Positions 1 to 37,456 of a DNA stretch of 64,000 bases are shown piece by piece; the stretch's first letter is position 1, and each line of letters opens with the position of its first letter. The notes under the pieces were generated by a model. The model ran no database searches. It saw only the letters and a program-made list of their open reading frames with translations, and was not told the DNA's origin. The DNA comes from Amorphochlora amoebiformis (taxonomy: Eukaryota; Cercozoa; Chlorarachniophyceae), in assembly GCA_054601695.1 (NCBI GenBank), contig BAAHQB010000069.1, positions 682,001-746,000 of the forward strand, written 5' to 3'. The position numbers were made by a program, and so were the translations under genes.

Positions 1-70
1 AAAGTTTATTGTACATCATTGAAATCATGAATATATTCAAGTCAAATGCTCATTCGCAACACAAAATTTC

Positions 71-111
<41 letters not shown>

Positions 112-281
112 TATATACATATTTAATGTTGTTATACACATATATATACATACAATATATACACTCGTACACCATATCTTTTAGTACATATACGGGGTTT
201 ATACATATATATATATATATATATATGTATATGTATATATGTATATATGTATACAACATACATGCATATATACAACATACA

Positions 282-334
<53 letters not shown>

Positions 335-421
335 ATATTATGTGATGATATAATGCATACATTTATGCACAGATAAACAACACACACACACACACATTCA
401 CATATATATATATATGTATAT

Positions 422-461
<40 letters not shown>

Positions 462-489
462 CAAATAAATTTATGTATATATATATATA

Positions 490-540
<51 letters not shown>
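1..540. repeat. TA microsatellite-rich flank
   Basis: Long (TA)n runs with short TATG, CACA and unique interruptions. No exon-like segment, splice-phase match or protein similarity was seen. The short Ile/Tyr open frames here are products of the dinucleotide repeat. This DNA flanks the retroelement insertion. Confidence 0.9.
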
Positions 541-545
<5 letters not shown>

Positions 546-546
546 G
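541..546. repeat. Target site duplication, left copy
   Basis: ATACCG directly precedes the 5' LTR and is repeated directly after the 3' LTR. A perfect duplication of 5-6 bp is what copia integrase normally produces. The first A could be chance, so the duplication is 5 or 6 bp. Confidence 0.85.
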
Positions 547-784
547 TGTTAACGTATACCGGACCTACAAGCTTAACTAGACGTCAGATCGCTAGACTAC
601 CGTCATATTCGTAATCTACGCATGCGAATTAGCAATAGTCATCCGAGGGGAAGATCTTCCAAGGGAAGACCTTAGGTAGGGAAGGCCTTCTACGCGAGAA
701 TTTTCTTGTGAATTTAGTCATTATCATTTGCCATAATCCAAACGGACAACAGTCAATCGGACAACTACCACTGCTACGCTGACA
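547..784 (+). repeat. 5' LTR of copia element
   Basis: 238 bp, beginning TGTTAACG and ending GCTGACA, with the TG...CA termini typical of LTRs. It would hold the promoter and polyadenylation signals; I do not see a clear TATA box. The sequence matches the 3' LTR with no difference that I can find. Confidence 0.95.
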
Positions 785-793
785 GGTTATGAG
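785..793 (+). promoter_or_regulatory. Putative primer binding site (internal Met-tRNA type)
   Basis: GGTTATGAG immediately follows the LTR. It does not match a tRNA 3' end (no TGG), but it is complementary to CUCAUAACC, the anticodon-loop region of many methionine tRNAs. Drosophila copia and yeast Ty5 are known to prime from a half tRNA-iMet at this place. The gag ATG lies inside the site, so priming and translation start overlap. Inferred from sequence only. Confidence 0.6.
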
Positions 794-3011
794 TTTCGAA
801 GCGACACGTACTGCCCTACTCAAGTGGACTGCCAAGCTGAAGCTTACCAAGGAGGACGACTGGACCAAGTACGCCAAGAGCGTCTCTATGATGGTGAAGG
901 CACTTCAGCTCGAGGACTGCATGAAGCTTGGGGCACGATCCATCATGGATTGGAAGAATCCTGACGCTCTACGTCCACAGCATGTGGTTGAGATGAAGGA
1001 GGGGAAATGGGCAACGAATCTCGATGGGAAAGAGGACGCGCATATAAAGTTGAGGATGCTACTGCATGCTACATTGGTGCTCACGGTGGGACGTAAGTAT
1101 GAACATCTTACAACCGGGAGGGAGGATCCAGTGTACCTCTGGGCTCGTCTGCGCGCTGGCATCGAGGGTCCACGACTGTTTAGGAGGATGAAGCTACAGA
1201 AGAAGTTGAATCGTCAGACGCTTGACGATTACAGCGGCGATTTCGGGAAGCTGGCTTCGGAGATCGAGGAGACGGCGGATGCACTCACCGGGCTGGGCAA
1301 GACCATGGACGACGAGGACAGGATCGTGGCGCTCATGATGGCTCTCCCGGAGGACGAGTACGGCTCTACACTCGAGAATATTGCACTGCACCCTACTACC
1401 TACCAAGCGGCGGTAACGGCGATCACTAGTGTTGCGGCAAGGAAGGCGGCTAACAACTATGAGACCAAGGTAAAGGATATCGTGGCGGCCGGCCATGAGC
1501 ATCAAGGGACCAAGAATCTCAAGGACATGTCTGCGAAGGATCTTGCGAAGATGAAGACTAGGATCGACAAGTTGATGACCGCGAAGTCTGGGAGGCCGAA
1601 GGGAGCATCGAGGAAGTTCAGGGGCAAATGTTTCAAGTGCAAAAAGAAGGGGCACATGAAGAAGGATTGTCCATTGCTCAACAAACAAGATGATGATGCG
1701 GCGATACTTGAGGATGGCAGCGAATCGGATTACAACTGGAGCACGGTGGCAGGCAACTGGGGCGACGGCTCGACTGCTGGATATCTGGTGCTCGACAGTG
1801 GATGCACGAGGAGCTGCTTCAAGGACAAGCGGTACTTCAAGACCTTCAGGGTGGTGAAGAATCATGCTTTCAAGCTAGGCAACGGCGAGACCCGAATGGA
1901 ATCCAAGGGCTTTGGGGACGTTGAAGTGCCACTAAGGAATGGGAAAGTACTCAAGATGACCAATGTGGCATATTGCCCCGGAGCTGCGGCGAACTACGTG
2001 GCTCAACGGCGGCTACGTGAAGATGGATATCGACTCAGGTTCGTGGGGGAGCAGGACGACGTCTCGATTATGAAGGATGGAGATGAGATCTGCAGGACTT
2101 CTGGGACCAAGAAGAAGCTCTTCCTCATCCCTGTGGCGAACGATGATAACCTTGGCGCATGGTTTGACGACAAGGCGAGGTGGAGATCCTTATGGAAATG
2201 GCACCTGGCACTAGGTCATACGCTAAGTAGGGTCATCAAGAAGATGGAGAAGCCGGGAGTCGTGGCTGGATTGTCGATTTCAGATGTCAAGGCGCATGCT
2301 AGGTTCTATGATACCATATTCAACTTCAAGGCTCGACGAGAAGATATATATATATCTCCTAAGAAGCAGAATGATGTGTGTATATATCCTGAAATGACGT
2401 TCTCCGACGACAAGGCTGCCGACGGAGAGGGGGAGAAGAATAATGCACCGGATATGGGGGAGTCTGGACGGAAGATATCGAGCACGGACATCGACAACGT
2501 TTACCTACATGGACCAGTGGTCATCTTCGGAGGAAGTTTAATACATTGGCGTTCGAAGCGACAGACAATTGCTGTGAAGAGCTCAGCCATTGCCGAGTAC
2601 GTCGCTTTGTCGGAAGGGCTGGACGAATTGCTATGGATGCGGAACTTATTTTTAGAGTTGGACGTGAAGTTGGGATCGTCGATGGTTTATGAGGACAACA
2701 CTGCGTGTATACGGATCGCGGAGAATCCTATCTTGTCTCAGAAAACCAAGGCCGTCGATCTGCACTTCCACTACTGTCGGGATCACCTGCAACGTGGGAT
2801 ATATATGTTGGAATACATACCAACAGATCAACAGTTAGCGGATGGGCTTACCAAGGCTGTGAGCGGTGCTACACTCTTCAAACTGGCGGAAGCATATCTG
2901 GAAACGGAAGCGCATGTGGCTCCAACCAAGAGCGCAGCAGAGGTCGACGCTGGCAGGAGCGGCGCGTCGAGGGGGAGTGTTAACGTATACCGGACCTACA
3001 AGCTTAACTAG
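789..3011 (+). CDS. Copia Gag-protease-RNase H fusion polyprotein (deletion derivative)
   Basis: 740 residues in one frame. Domains in order: a gag capsid-like region (about 1-260); a CCHC zinc knuckle CFKCKKKGHMKKDC (about 280-293); an aspartic protease motif VLDSGC (about 332-337); a GAG-pre-integrase WHLALGH (about 470); a charged linker; and a copia RNase H region (from about 577) with HWRSKRQTIAVKSS, a VYEDNTACI segment near 633 and ADGLTKA near 683. The integrase DDE core and the reverse transcriptase YVDD region are missing, yet the frame is preserved across the join. Intact copia polyproteins usually exceed 1300 residues. TA runs in the coding sequence near 2344-2358 and 2379-2388 mark the likely deletion zone. 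The stop codon lies inside the 3' LTR. Confidence 0.93.
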   Translation: MSFEATRTALLKWTAKLKLTKEDDWTKYAKSVSMMVKALQLEDCMKLGARSIMDWKNPDALRPQHVVEMKEGKWATNLDGKEDAHIKLRMLLHATLVLTVGRKYEHLTTGREDPVYLWARLRAGIEGPRLFRRMKLQKKLNRQTLDDYSGDFGKLASEIEETADALTGLGKTMDDEDRIVALMMALPEDEYGSTLENIALHPTTYQAAVTAITSVAARKAANNYETKVKDIVAAGHEHQGTKNLKDMSAKDLAKMKTRIDKLMTAKSGRPKGASRKFRGKCFKCKKKGHMKKDCPLLNKQDDDAAILEDGSESDYNWSTVAGNWGDGSTAGYLVLDSGCTRSCFKDKRYFKTFRVVKNHAFKLGNGETRMESKGFGDVEVPLRNGKVLKMTNVAYCPGAAANYVAQRRLREDGYRLRFVGEQDDVSIMKDGDEICRTSGTKKKLFLIPVANDDNLGAWFDDKARWRSLWKWHLALGHTLSRVIKKMEKPGVVAGLSISDVKAHARFYDTIFNFKARREDIYISPKKQNDVCIYPEMTFSDDKAADGEGEKNNAPDMGESGRKISSTDIDNVYLHGPVVIFGGSLIHWRSKRQTIAVKSSAIAEYVALSEGLDELLWMRNLFLELDVKLGSSMVYEDNTACIRIAENPILSQKTKAVDLHFHYCRDHLQRGIYMLEYIPTDQQLADGLTKAVSGATLFKLAEAYLETEAHVAPTKSAAEVDAGRSGASRGSVNVYRTYKLN
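2970..2977 (+). promoter_or_regulatory. Polypurine tract
   Basis: AGGGGGAG directly abuts the TGTTA start of the 3' LTR, the expected position of the plus-strand primer of an LTR retrotransposon. Confidence 0.8.
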
Positions 3012-3215
3012 ACGTCAGATCGCTAGACTACCGTCATATTCGTAATCTACGCATGCGAATTAGCAATAGTCATCCGAGGGGAAGATCTTCCAAGGGAAGA
3101 CCTTAGGTAGGGAAGGCCTTCTACGCGAGAATTTTCTTGTGAATTTAGTCATTATCATTTGCCATAATCCAAACGGACAACAGTCAATCGGACAACTACC
3201 ACTGCTACGCTGACA
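2978..3215 (+). repeat. 3' LTR of copia element
   Basis: 238 bp, same termini and sequence as the 5' LTR. The polyprotein frame runs about 34 bp into it before stopping. Confidence 0.95.
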
Positions 3216-3221
3216 ATACCG
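3216..3221. repeat. Target site duplication, right copy
   Basis: ATACCG directly after the 3' LTR, matching the six bases before the 5' LTR. Confidence 0.85.
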
Positions 3222-3489
3222 ACATATGTAAAATTATACATATATATGTGTAAAAGTATTTATATCATATTTAGGTGTAAACATATATTGATATGCACTA
3301 TATATATACATATATGGATAATTACGTATGAATATGTATATATATATAGATATATATATATACATATATATATGTATATATGCATAATATATATACAATA
3401 TATATATATATATATATATATATGCATAATATATGTACATATATATGTATGTATATAATATGTATATATATATATATATATATTTACAC

Positions 3490-3521
<32 letters not shown>

Positions 3522-3673
3522 TATACATACATATGAATATAAGAATATATAAAAAATATGTATGTGAGATGTATATATCATATGTATTGGATATATATAC
3601 AATATATATATGTGTGTATGTACATTGACCTGTGGTTGTTTTTCCTTCTCTTTGCCGTTAGTGTTCCCTTATT

Positions 3674-3709
<36 letters not shown>

Positions 3710-3828
3710 TGTGTGTATGTATACATACGTACATACCTACAAATTACATAATAATGTAATGCAAGTTAATGTGACGAGAATCATATTACGTACATGCATA
3801 CATATATAATGCATATATACATATATAC

Positions 3829-3866
<38 letters not shown>

Positions 3867-3880
3867 CGCGATATTTTATG
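3222..3880. repeat. TA-rich spacer
   Basis: Mixed TA, TATG and TATATACA repeats with one short unique stretch near 3625-3675. Nothing gene-like was seen. Confidence 0.85.
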
Positions 3881-4081
3881 TCAGTACCCCCGGTTATTAC
3901 CCGGTACACACAGGCATGTCACACACAAAGACTCACTGTAATCTTTGTCAACAAGTTTTATCAAAAATATTTCTTCGCTTCGTTGTACTGTTCGGTCAAC
4001 TTCGACCAAAATTTGATGCAAAGCCGGCTCACGGACAGAGAGAACTGATTTTCGATGAATTCGCAGGAGGTACGCGCGGTG
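3881..4081 (-). CDS. Possible last exon of PRMT3 (tentative)
   Basis: PRMT3 exon 19 ends in phase 0 after GEVVK, and the family continues for about 30-40 residues. In the minus orientation an acceptor (TGTAG at 4082-4086) opens a phase-0 frame of 66 residues that ends at a TGA at 3881-3883. It includes REPALHQILVEVD, loosely resembling the final beta strands of PRMT3 (pattern D-P-R-x-L-x-V-x-L). The match is weak. A plus-strand frame overlaps it, so the coding strand is uncertain. A second weak candidate lies at about 4390-4450 (minus), reading SLTIAKDFDY. Confidence 0.3.
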   Translation of the reverse strand, partial: HRAYLLRIHRKSVLSVREPALHQILVEVDRTVQRSEEIFLIKLVDKDYSESLCVTCLCVPGNNRGY

Positions 4082-4287
4082 CTACATTTACATTATCGAC
4101 GGACCTAATGCTATATGTACAGGAAGAAAAGTCTATTCCGAGTGTGTACAAGAAAGGCGATTGGTGATTCGCGTTTTTAGATTGTGGGTTTGTTCTAAGT
4201 GATTGTCGTCGCGCGCAATGTTTTTGGCTTGCTTATAACAATTTTATGTTATCAGGCACTTGTTTATTTCGATCCAATCGCGCGTTT

Positions 4288-4321
<34 letters not shown>

Positions 4322-4348
4322 TATATAAAAATATAAATGTATATATAA

Positions 4349-4379
<31 letters not shown>

Positions 4380-4641
4380 GAGAATACGTATATTAATGAG
4401 TGTAAAGGGTAGTCGAAATCCTTAGCTATCGTTAGGCTCGTAGTAATATATATATATATATATATTACATGTATAAAAGGATATATTGCATACTAATATG
4501 TATGTAGATTTGTGTTAACAGATAACCTCTCTTTTTCAGTTGTATTTTCGAACACACAAACAAAACAGACAACATCTGACAAGAATATTTAAAAATGTAT
4601 GAATGTGTATGTGTATGTATATATATATATGTATATGTATG

Positions 4642-4673
<32 letters not shown>

Positions 4674-4863
4674 CTACACACGTCCACTTATGAATGCACA
4701 CAAATATACATACACAATATATACGTATGTATAATATATAAATATATATATATATATATAGCTGAATTAAAAACATAAATATGTGTATATATATGTATAT
4801 ATGTATATATATATATATATATATATGTATTACATATGTACATATATATATATATAATATATT

Positions 4864-4900
<37 letters not shown>
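4082..4900. repeat. TA-rich DNA downstream of PRMT3 exon 19
   Basis: Unique sequence to about 4290, then (TA)n blocks with islands at 4381-4445 and 4500-4600. A pyrimidine tract ending in CAG at 4530-4540 resembles a plus-strand acceptor, but no coding segment fits it. Confidence 0.6.
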
Positions 4901-4904
4901 CTTA

Positions 4905-5300
4905 ACGACTTCCCTCATGACCAGTTTCAGAGGTTTCGTATGTATTATATATATACATATATATGCATATAATATACATACATAACATAAATAAATACCT
5001 ACAACAAAAATAAATAAAATACATGTATATATTCACTCACATACACACAAACATATTCCTGTACATACAAACACACACACACAAACACATAATATATACC
5101 TTCACGACCTCTCCTTTGACCAATTTCAGAGGTTTCGTATGTATTACATACAAAAACACACACACACATAGTATATACCTTCACGACCTCTCCTTTGACC
5201 AATTTCAGAGGTTTCGTATGTATTACATACAAACACACACACACATAGTATATACCTTCCGACCTCTCCTTTGACCAATTTCAGAGGTTTCGAATGTATT
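4905..5300 (-). repeat. Four partial copies of PRMT3 exon 19 donor end
   Basis: Segments near 4905-4945, 5100-5140, 5177-5217 and 5257-5297 repeat the last ~35 nt of exon 19 (residues KPLKLVKGEVVK) together with its GTATATA donor. They are separated by CA and TA repeats. The copy at 4905 has diverged (KPLKLVMREVVK), and the one at 5257 lacks a base. None has the acceptor half, so they are echoes of the exon 3' edge, not alternative exons. Confidence 0.85.
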
Positions 5301-5333
5301 ACATACAAACACACACACACACATAATATATAC

Positions 5334-23375
<18,042 letters not shown>

Positions 23376-23541
23376 TGGGATTCGATCGGCGAAATAGTTA
23401 TGACCGAAAAGATATTCTCAAGTAAAATACCCGATGTTGTCATATCGATATATCTTTATCCACATATCAGGATTCCGATATACCTGCCAAACATTATCTT
23501 TACGGTCTCGGAACCCAACCATTGCGCGTCGCAGCGTGGAC
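23376..23541. promoter_or_regulatory. Divergent promoter between PRMT3 and PAM16
   Basis: Only 166 bp separate the two start codons, which point away from each other. No certain TATA box is seen. It must hold both promoters and both 5' leaders unless transcription starts inside one of the genes. Confidence 0.6.
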
Positions 23542-31104
<7,563 letters not shown>

Positions 31105-32338
31105 CAAGATCCAATCGAGTGCATTGGATTTCGGCGCTTCTTGGGACGAGCACTATTGCTATATTACTTAGCAATTCGCACAAGTTGTTTTTCACTGATC
31201 ATAGACTAATTTCTCAAATCTAGAAATCACCTTAATCTAGTCAATTGATCATGTGACATTAGCGCTAGCTATATATATATATATGCTAGCGCATTCGATG
31301 TACATGTCTAGATGTAATCGATAGTCATGGGTTTGCCTTTCTGTAGCATATTTCAAGTGTACAGTTTAATACAACTGAATATATTCTGCTCTAGAACAAT
31401 ACTACAATACTAACGGTTTGGTTAAAAAGACTCTTTTTTGTGAACAAATTGTACTCGATCTACAAGTACGTTGTACTAAAATATCTTCAGGCTCGGGACG
31501 GGAGCTTTGTGACAAATTGTTCGCGATATCTGCAAGTTCCAGAAGTTGTACAAAAATATCATCAGGCTGGTCGGACGGCCGACTCACAGTAATTCAGCAG
31601 TAATGACATTCACAAATTCAGAAATAATGACGACAGCACCACTAGATAATTGACGGTGGAGAATATGCCAACTACAAATGCATTGCAATGGAATGGTTGC
31701 AGCGCAATGATCGGGTCTTGCATGATGAGCTAATGATTTGCGAAATGAAGTGAAAGAAGAGGCCCAGAAACACCCGCACCCACTTTCACCGACACGAACA
31801 ATCCGCATCTGTTTATCATGTGGAACTTCAGTGATGAAAGTGTTGTTCTTGAAAGCAATATCAATATAATATTTTGCGATTGTTTATTAATAATAGATTA
31901 TTATAATTATAGATATTCAAGAAGACTGACATAGTCACATAGTAGAATCGAATTCACCTAAAATAATGAGAGTTGTTAACGATTATTATCATTTTTGTGA
32001 CCAATTAATATTCAAAAATCGATGATAATTAAGTGCTCTATATATAATAAAATAAATAATATATTAATATATACATATATAACCTTAAGTATATGCAACA
32101 GGTCAAGACAATAAAAACGGAGCGACCAACATAAGAATAATATTAATTATTATTAATAATTTAACAAATATGCTATGGTCCCGAAGTCAACCACGAAACA
32201 TTAAATCACCTAAAATAAATGGTAGTACCCGTCAAACCCATCAAGCGAAAAGTCCGAATATCTTTTCGGCTGTCCATACCCACAAGTCCCATGGTCGTCC
32301 CCCAGAGGGTGTCAGCACTCCCCCAGCGTCCTTGCGTC
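31105..32338. other. Intergenic region between PAM16 and the UPF0183 gene
   Basis: Mostly unique AT-rich DNA. The first part has TGATCA and CTAG words. A minus-strand frame at 31402-31587 contains a duplicated QPDDIFVQ/EPEDILVQ segment but matches no family I know. The plus strand is open in frame with the UPF0183 start from 32219. No RNA gene recognised. Confidence 0.55.
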
Positions 32339-33091
32339 ATGGATTTGATACCCGGCAAGTCGGTCGGCCCCTTCCTGCTCGGATCCACTCTCCATGACGT
32401 CATTTCGCTTATCAAACAGAGAGGAATGGACTACAGGTACCCATAAATGGTGTAGTCGGTACACGTTTGATTCACCCACATTTGGTTGCGTTATCTAGGC
32501 GCGTATGCGTACAGTTTAACATGGTACGGCCGTGTCGGAGCGATATCTGTCTTTTAGCCACGAACATTGGCATGAGACTACGTTTTTGCGGCTACTCACA
32601 GGTCAAAAGGCGATAAATATTAATTTTCCGGTGAGTGTTGGGGGGGCGTTGACGAAAGATAACACTTTTTGGAATTTCGAGATTTGAAATTTGTCTTGAT
32701 GATGTTTCAATTACTCTTGAATGGTGACTTAAAGAGCATTTTCGGGGGGAAGGGGAACAAAGGAAGGATTGAGTTACCGTTATTACGCTTCCCTTTTTTC
32801 AGTATTCTGCTTTTTTTTGGTTGTGCGGGTTGGGGGGTTTTGCTATATTGTAGAGATTGAAGCTTATTGATATTTTCGACCCTGAAAAGGTTTATCTTTA
32901 AAGTTATTCTCCCCTGTATGTTCTTTCCCAGCTTTTAGTTGCTCTCCTCTCTCCTGCAATATTTAGTATTCTACACTTTTCTCAGATTTTTCTCTTCTTT
33001 TCCTTCTTTATACATACATACACACACACATTATGTATAACATACACACATATATACACATACATACATGTATGTACACATACATATATAT

Positions 33092-33139
<48 letters not shown>

Positions 33140-33263
33140 GTAATATATATATATATATATTATATATAATATATATATATATATATCAATATTTATATTT
33201 ATTCGATAACATTATGTACATTTATCTACATATGTATGTATATGTATATATATATATATATAC

Positions 33264-33326
<63 letters not shown>

Positions 33327-33341
33327 CAATACATTGTATAC

Positions 33342-33409
<68 letters not shown>

Positions 33410-33503
33410 TTACGATACATTATGTACATATACCTACACACATATATAGATAAATATATATACATATATATATATATATATATTATAATACATTATATAC
33501 ATA

Positions 33504-33581
<78 letters not shown>

Positions 33582-33977
33582 CTACCTGAAATACACGTGA
33601 ATTCAATGTACAGATCCATTCAAACACGCAAGCACAAGAGAATTCTAGAACATGAAAGCTAGATATCGTATAAGATGTACACCATTGTGTATGGAGATCC
33701 TAAAAACTGTATGATATGACACGTGGATCTCATGCTGCGGAGGGCGTATGTGACGTATAGTTTTATAGATGGAGATTGTATACGAGGGAAGGTCCTTAAG
33801 TGGCCCATCTATCAAGCCGACATTTTCTCTCGTGTCGAGAGTTTTGGGTTAGAACTACTTTTCGAGAACGTTCTTGTCGTTTTCCAATTTTTTTAAATGA
33901 TGGAATATATTTGTATAATCCATGTATGCATAAAATCTATGTATTCGTACGAATGTATATATATATATATATATATG

Positions 33978-34010
<33 letters not shown>

Positions 34011-34102
34011 TACATATATATATATATATATATACATGTCATGTATCGTACGAATGTATATGTTTAGGTTTAAATTTATATATATATATATATATATATA
34101 TA

Positions 34103-34164
<62 letters not shown>

Positions 34165-34253
34165 ATATATATATATATATATATATAAAGTGTTTTCATA
34201 TGTATAATATGTATATATGCGAGAAGGTATAATAGATAGTATATATACATATG

Positions 34254-34284
<31 letters not shown>

Positions 34285-34334
34285 TGTGTGTGTGTGTATT
34301 TTTGTATTCATTAGATGAATTCAACAAGCTAAAC

Positions 34335-34385
<51 letters not shown>

Positions 34386-34408
34386 TACTAGATCTAGTAT
34401 ATATATAT

Positions 34409-34498
<90 letters not shown>

Positions 34499-34596
34499 TT
34501 AGCTTATTGAATTCATCTAATGAATACAAACATACAGATATCTATATGTGTATATGTGTGTATATATAAATATATATATATATATACACATATATA

Positions 34597-34654
<58 letters not shown>

Positions 34655-34667
34655 TATATATAATATA

Positions 34668-34716
<49 letters not shown>

Positions 34717-37417
34717 TATGTGTATGTGTATTAGGTCCCACGTTTCCAGGCAGGCGTCACCCTAAGAAAGAGGTATCTACATATCTATGAATCAATAATA
34801 TACACATACTTAATATACATACGGACATAGGTATCTATGAATCAATAATATACACATAGTTAATATACATACGCACATATATATCTATGAATCGATAATA
34901 TACACATACTTAATATACATACGCACATATATATCTATGAATCAATAATATACACATAGTTAATATACATACGCACAGTTAACTTACATACGCACACAGG
35001 TATCTATGAGTCGATAATATACACATACCTAACATACATACGGACATAGGTATCTATGAGTCGATAATATACACATACTTAATATACATACGCACATATA
35101 TATCTATGAGTCGATAATATACACATACTTAACATACATACGCACACAGGTATCTATGAGTCGATAATATACACATAGTTAATATACATACGGACATAGG
35201 TATATATGAGTCGATAATATACGCATACTTAACATACATACGGACATAGGTATATATGAGTCGATAATATACACATAGTTAATATACATACGCACATAGG
35301 TATCTATGAGTCGATAATATACACATACTTAACATACATACGGACATAGGTATCTATGAGTCGATAATATACACATACTTAACATACATACGGACATAGG
35401 TATCTATGAATCAATAATATACACATAGTTGCCATACATACGGACATAGGTATCTATGAGTCGATAATATACACATACTTAATATACATACGGACATAGG
35501 TATCCATGAATCAATAATATACACATAGTTAACTTACATACGCACACAGGTATCTATGAGTCAATAATATACACATACTTAATATACATACGGACATAGG
35601 TATCTATGAGTCGATAATATACACATAGTTAATATACATACGGACATAGGTATCTATGAGTCGATAATATACACATAGTTAATATACATACGCACACAGG
35701 TATCTATGAGTCGATAATATACACATAGTTAATATACATACGCACACAGGTGTCTATGAATCAATAATATACACATAGTTAACTTACATACGCACACAGG
35801 TATCTATGAGTCGATAATATACACATACTTAACATACATACGGACATAGGTATCTATGAGTCGATAATATACACATAGTTAATATACATACGCACACAGG
35901 TATCCATGAATCAATAATATACACATAGTTAACTTACATACGCACACAGGTATCTATGAGTCGATAATATACACATAGTTAACTTACATACGCACACAGG
36001 TATCTATGAGTCGATAATATACACATACTTAACATACATACGGACATAGGTATATATGAGTCGATAATATACACATACTTAACATACATACGGACATAGG
36101 TATCTATGAGTCGATAATATACACATACTTAACATACATACGGATATAGGTATCTATGAATCAATAATATACACATAGTTAATATACATACGGACATAGG
36201 TATCCATGAATCAATAATATACACATAGTTAACATACATACGGACATAGGTATCCATGAATCAATAATATACACATAGTTAATATACATACGCACACAGG
36301 TATCTATGAGTCGATAATATACACATAGTTAATATACATACGGACATAGGTATCTATGAGTCGATAATATACACATAGTTAATATACATACGGACATAGG
36401 TATCTATGAGTCGATAATATACACATACTTTACATACGGACATAGGTATCTATGAGTCGATAATATACACATACTTAACATACATACGGACATAGGTATA
36501 TATGAATCGATAATATACACATACTTAACATACATACGGACATAGGTATATATGAATCGATAATATACACATAGTTAATATACATACGCACACAGGTATC
36601 TATGAATCAATAATATACACATACTTAACTTACATACGCACACAGGTATCTATGAGTCGATAATATACACATAGTTAACATACATACGGACATAGGTATA
36701 TATGAGTCGATAATATACACATAGTTAATATACATACGGACATAGGTATCTATGAGTCGATAATATACACATACTTAACATACATACGGACATAGGTATC
36801 TATGAGTCGATAATATACACATACTTAACATACATACGGACACAGGTATATATGAATCAATAATATACACATACTTAACATACATACGCACACAGGTATC
36901 CATGAATCAATAATATACAATATACACATAATAACTTACATACGCCCACAGGTATCCATGAATCAATAATATACACATAGTAACTTACATACGCACACAG
37001 GTGTCTATGAATCAATAATATACACATAGTTAACTTACATACGCACACAGGTATCTATGAATCAATAATATACACATAGTTAATATACATACGCACATAG
37101 GTATCCATGAATCAATAATATACACATAGTTAACATACATACACACATAGGTACCCATGAATCAATAATATACACATAGTTAACATACATACGGACATAG
37201 GTATCCATGAATCAATAATATACATATTGTAAACATACATACGCACATAGGTATCCATGAATCAATAATATACATATTGTAAACATACATACGCACATAG
37301 GTATCCATGAATCAATAATATACACATAGTTAACATACATACGGACATAGGTTTCCATGAATCAATAATATACATATTGTAAACATACATTATTACTCTA
37401 ATATTGTACATGTATAC

Positions 37418-37456
<39 letters not shown>

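Larger units (their letters stand above)
547..3215 (+). mobile_element. Ty1/copia LTR retrotransposon, internally deleted
   Basis: A complete LTR element of 2669 bp bounded by two 238-bp LTRs that I find identical by eye. Each LTR starts TGTTA and ends TGACA. Directly flanking ATACCG copies mark the insertion. A primer-binding-type sequence follows the 5' LTR and a purine tract precedes the 3' LTR. One uninterrupted frame carries gag, zinc knuckle, protease, GAG-pre-integrase and RNase H regions, but the integrase core and nearly all of reverse transcriptase are absent. Identical LTRs and an intact duplication indicate recent insertion. The element cannot transpose by itself and would need a full-length relative. 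It lies downstream of the PRMT3 gene. Confidence 0.95.

Noticed and set aside
1-540. Numerous Ile-Tyr open frames here and throughout
   Set aside because: Direct translation of (TA)n dinucleotide repeats, which have no stop in two frames; not genes.
3916-4167. Plus-strand 83-residue frame ending QEEKSIPSVYKKGDW
   Set aside because: Protein-like but with no recognised family, no upstream exon or start context, and overlapping the tentative PRMT3 terminal exon on the other strand. Undecided; not annotated separately.
31402-31587. Minus-strand 61-residue frame with duplicated PEDILVQ segments
   Set aside because: Short, intergenic, no family match or splice context; mentioned only in the intergenic entry.
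33649-33708. Phase-0 exon candidate [13 protein letters not shown] in the UPF0183 gene
   Set aside because: The segment at 33769-33847 matches the family far better and already supplies the required phases.
34773-37390. CRISPR-like direct repeat array
   Set aside because: Units are contiguous without spacers, the locus is a eukaryotic intron, and variants are shuffled as in a minisatellite.
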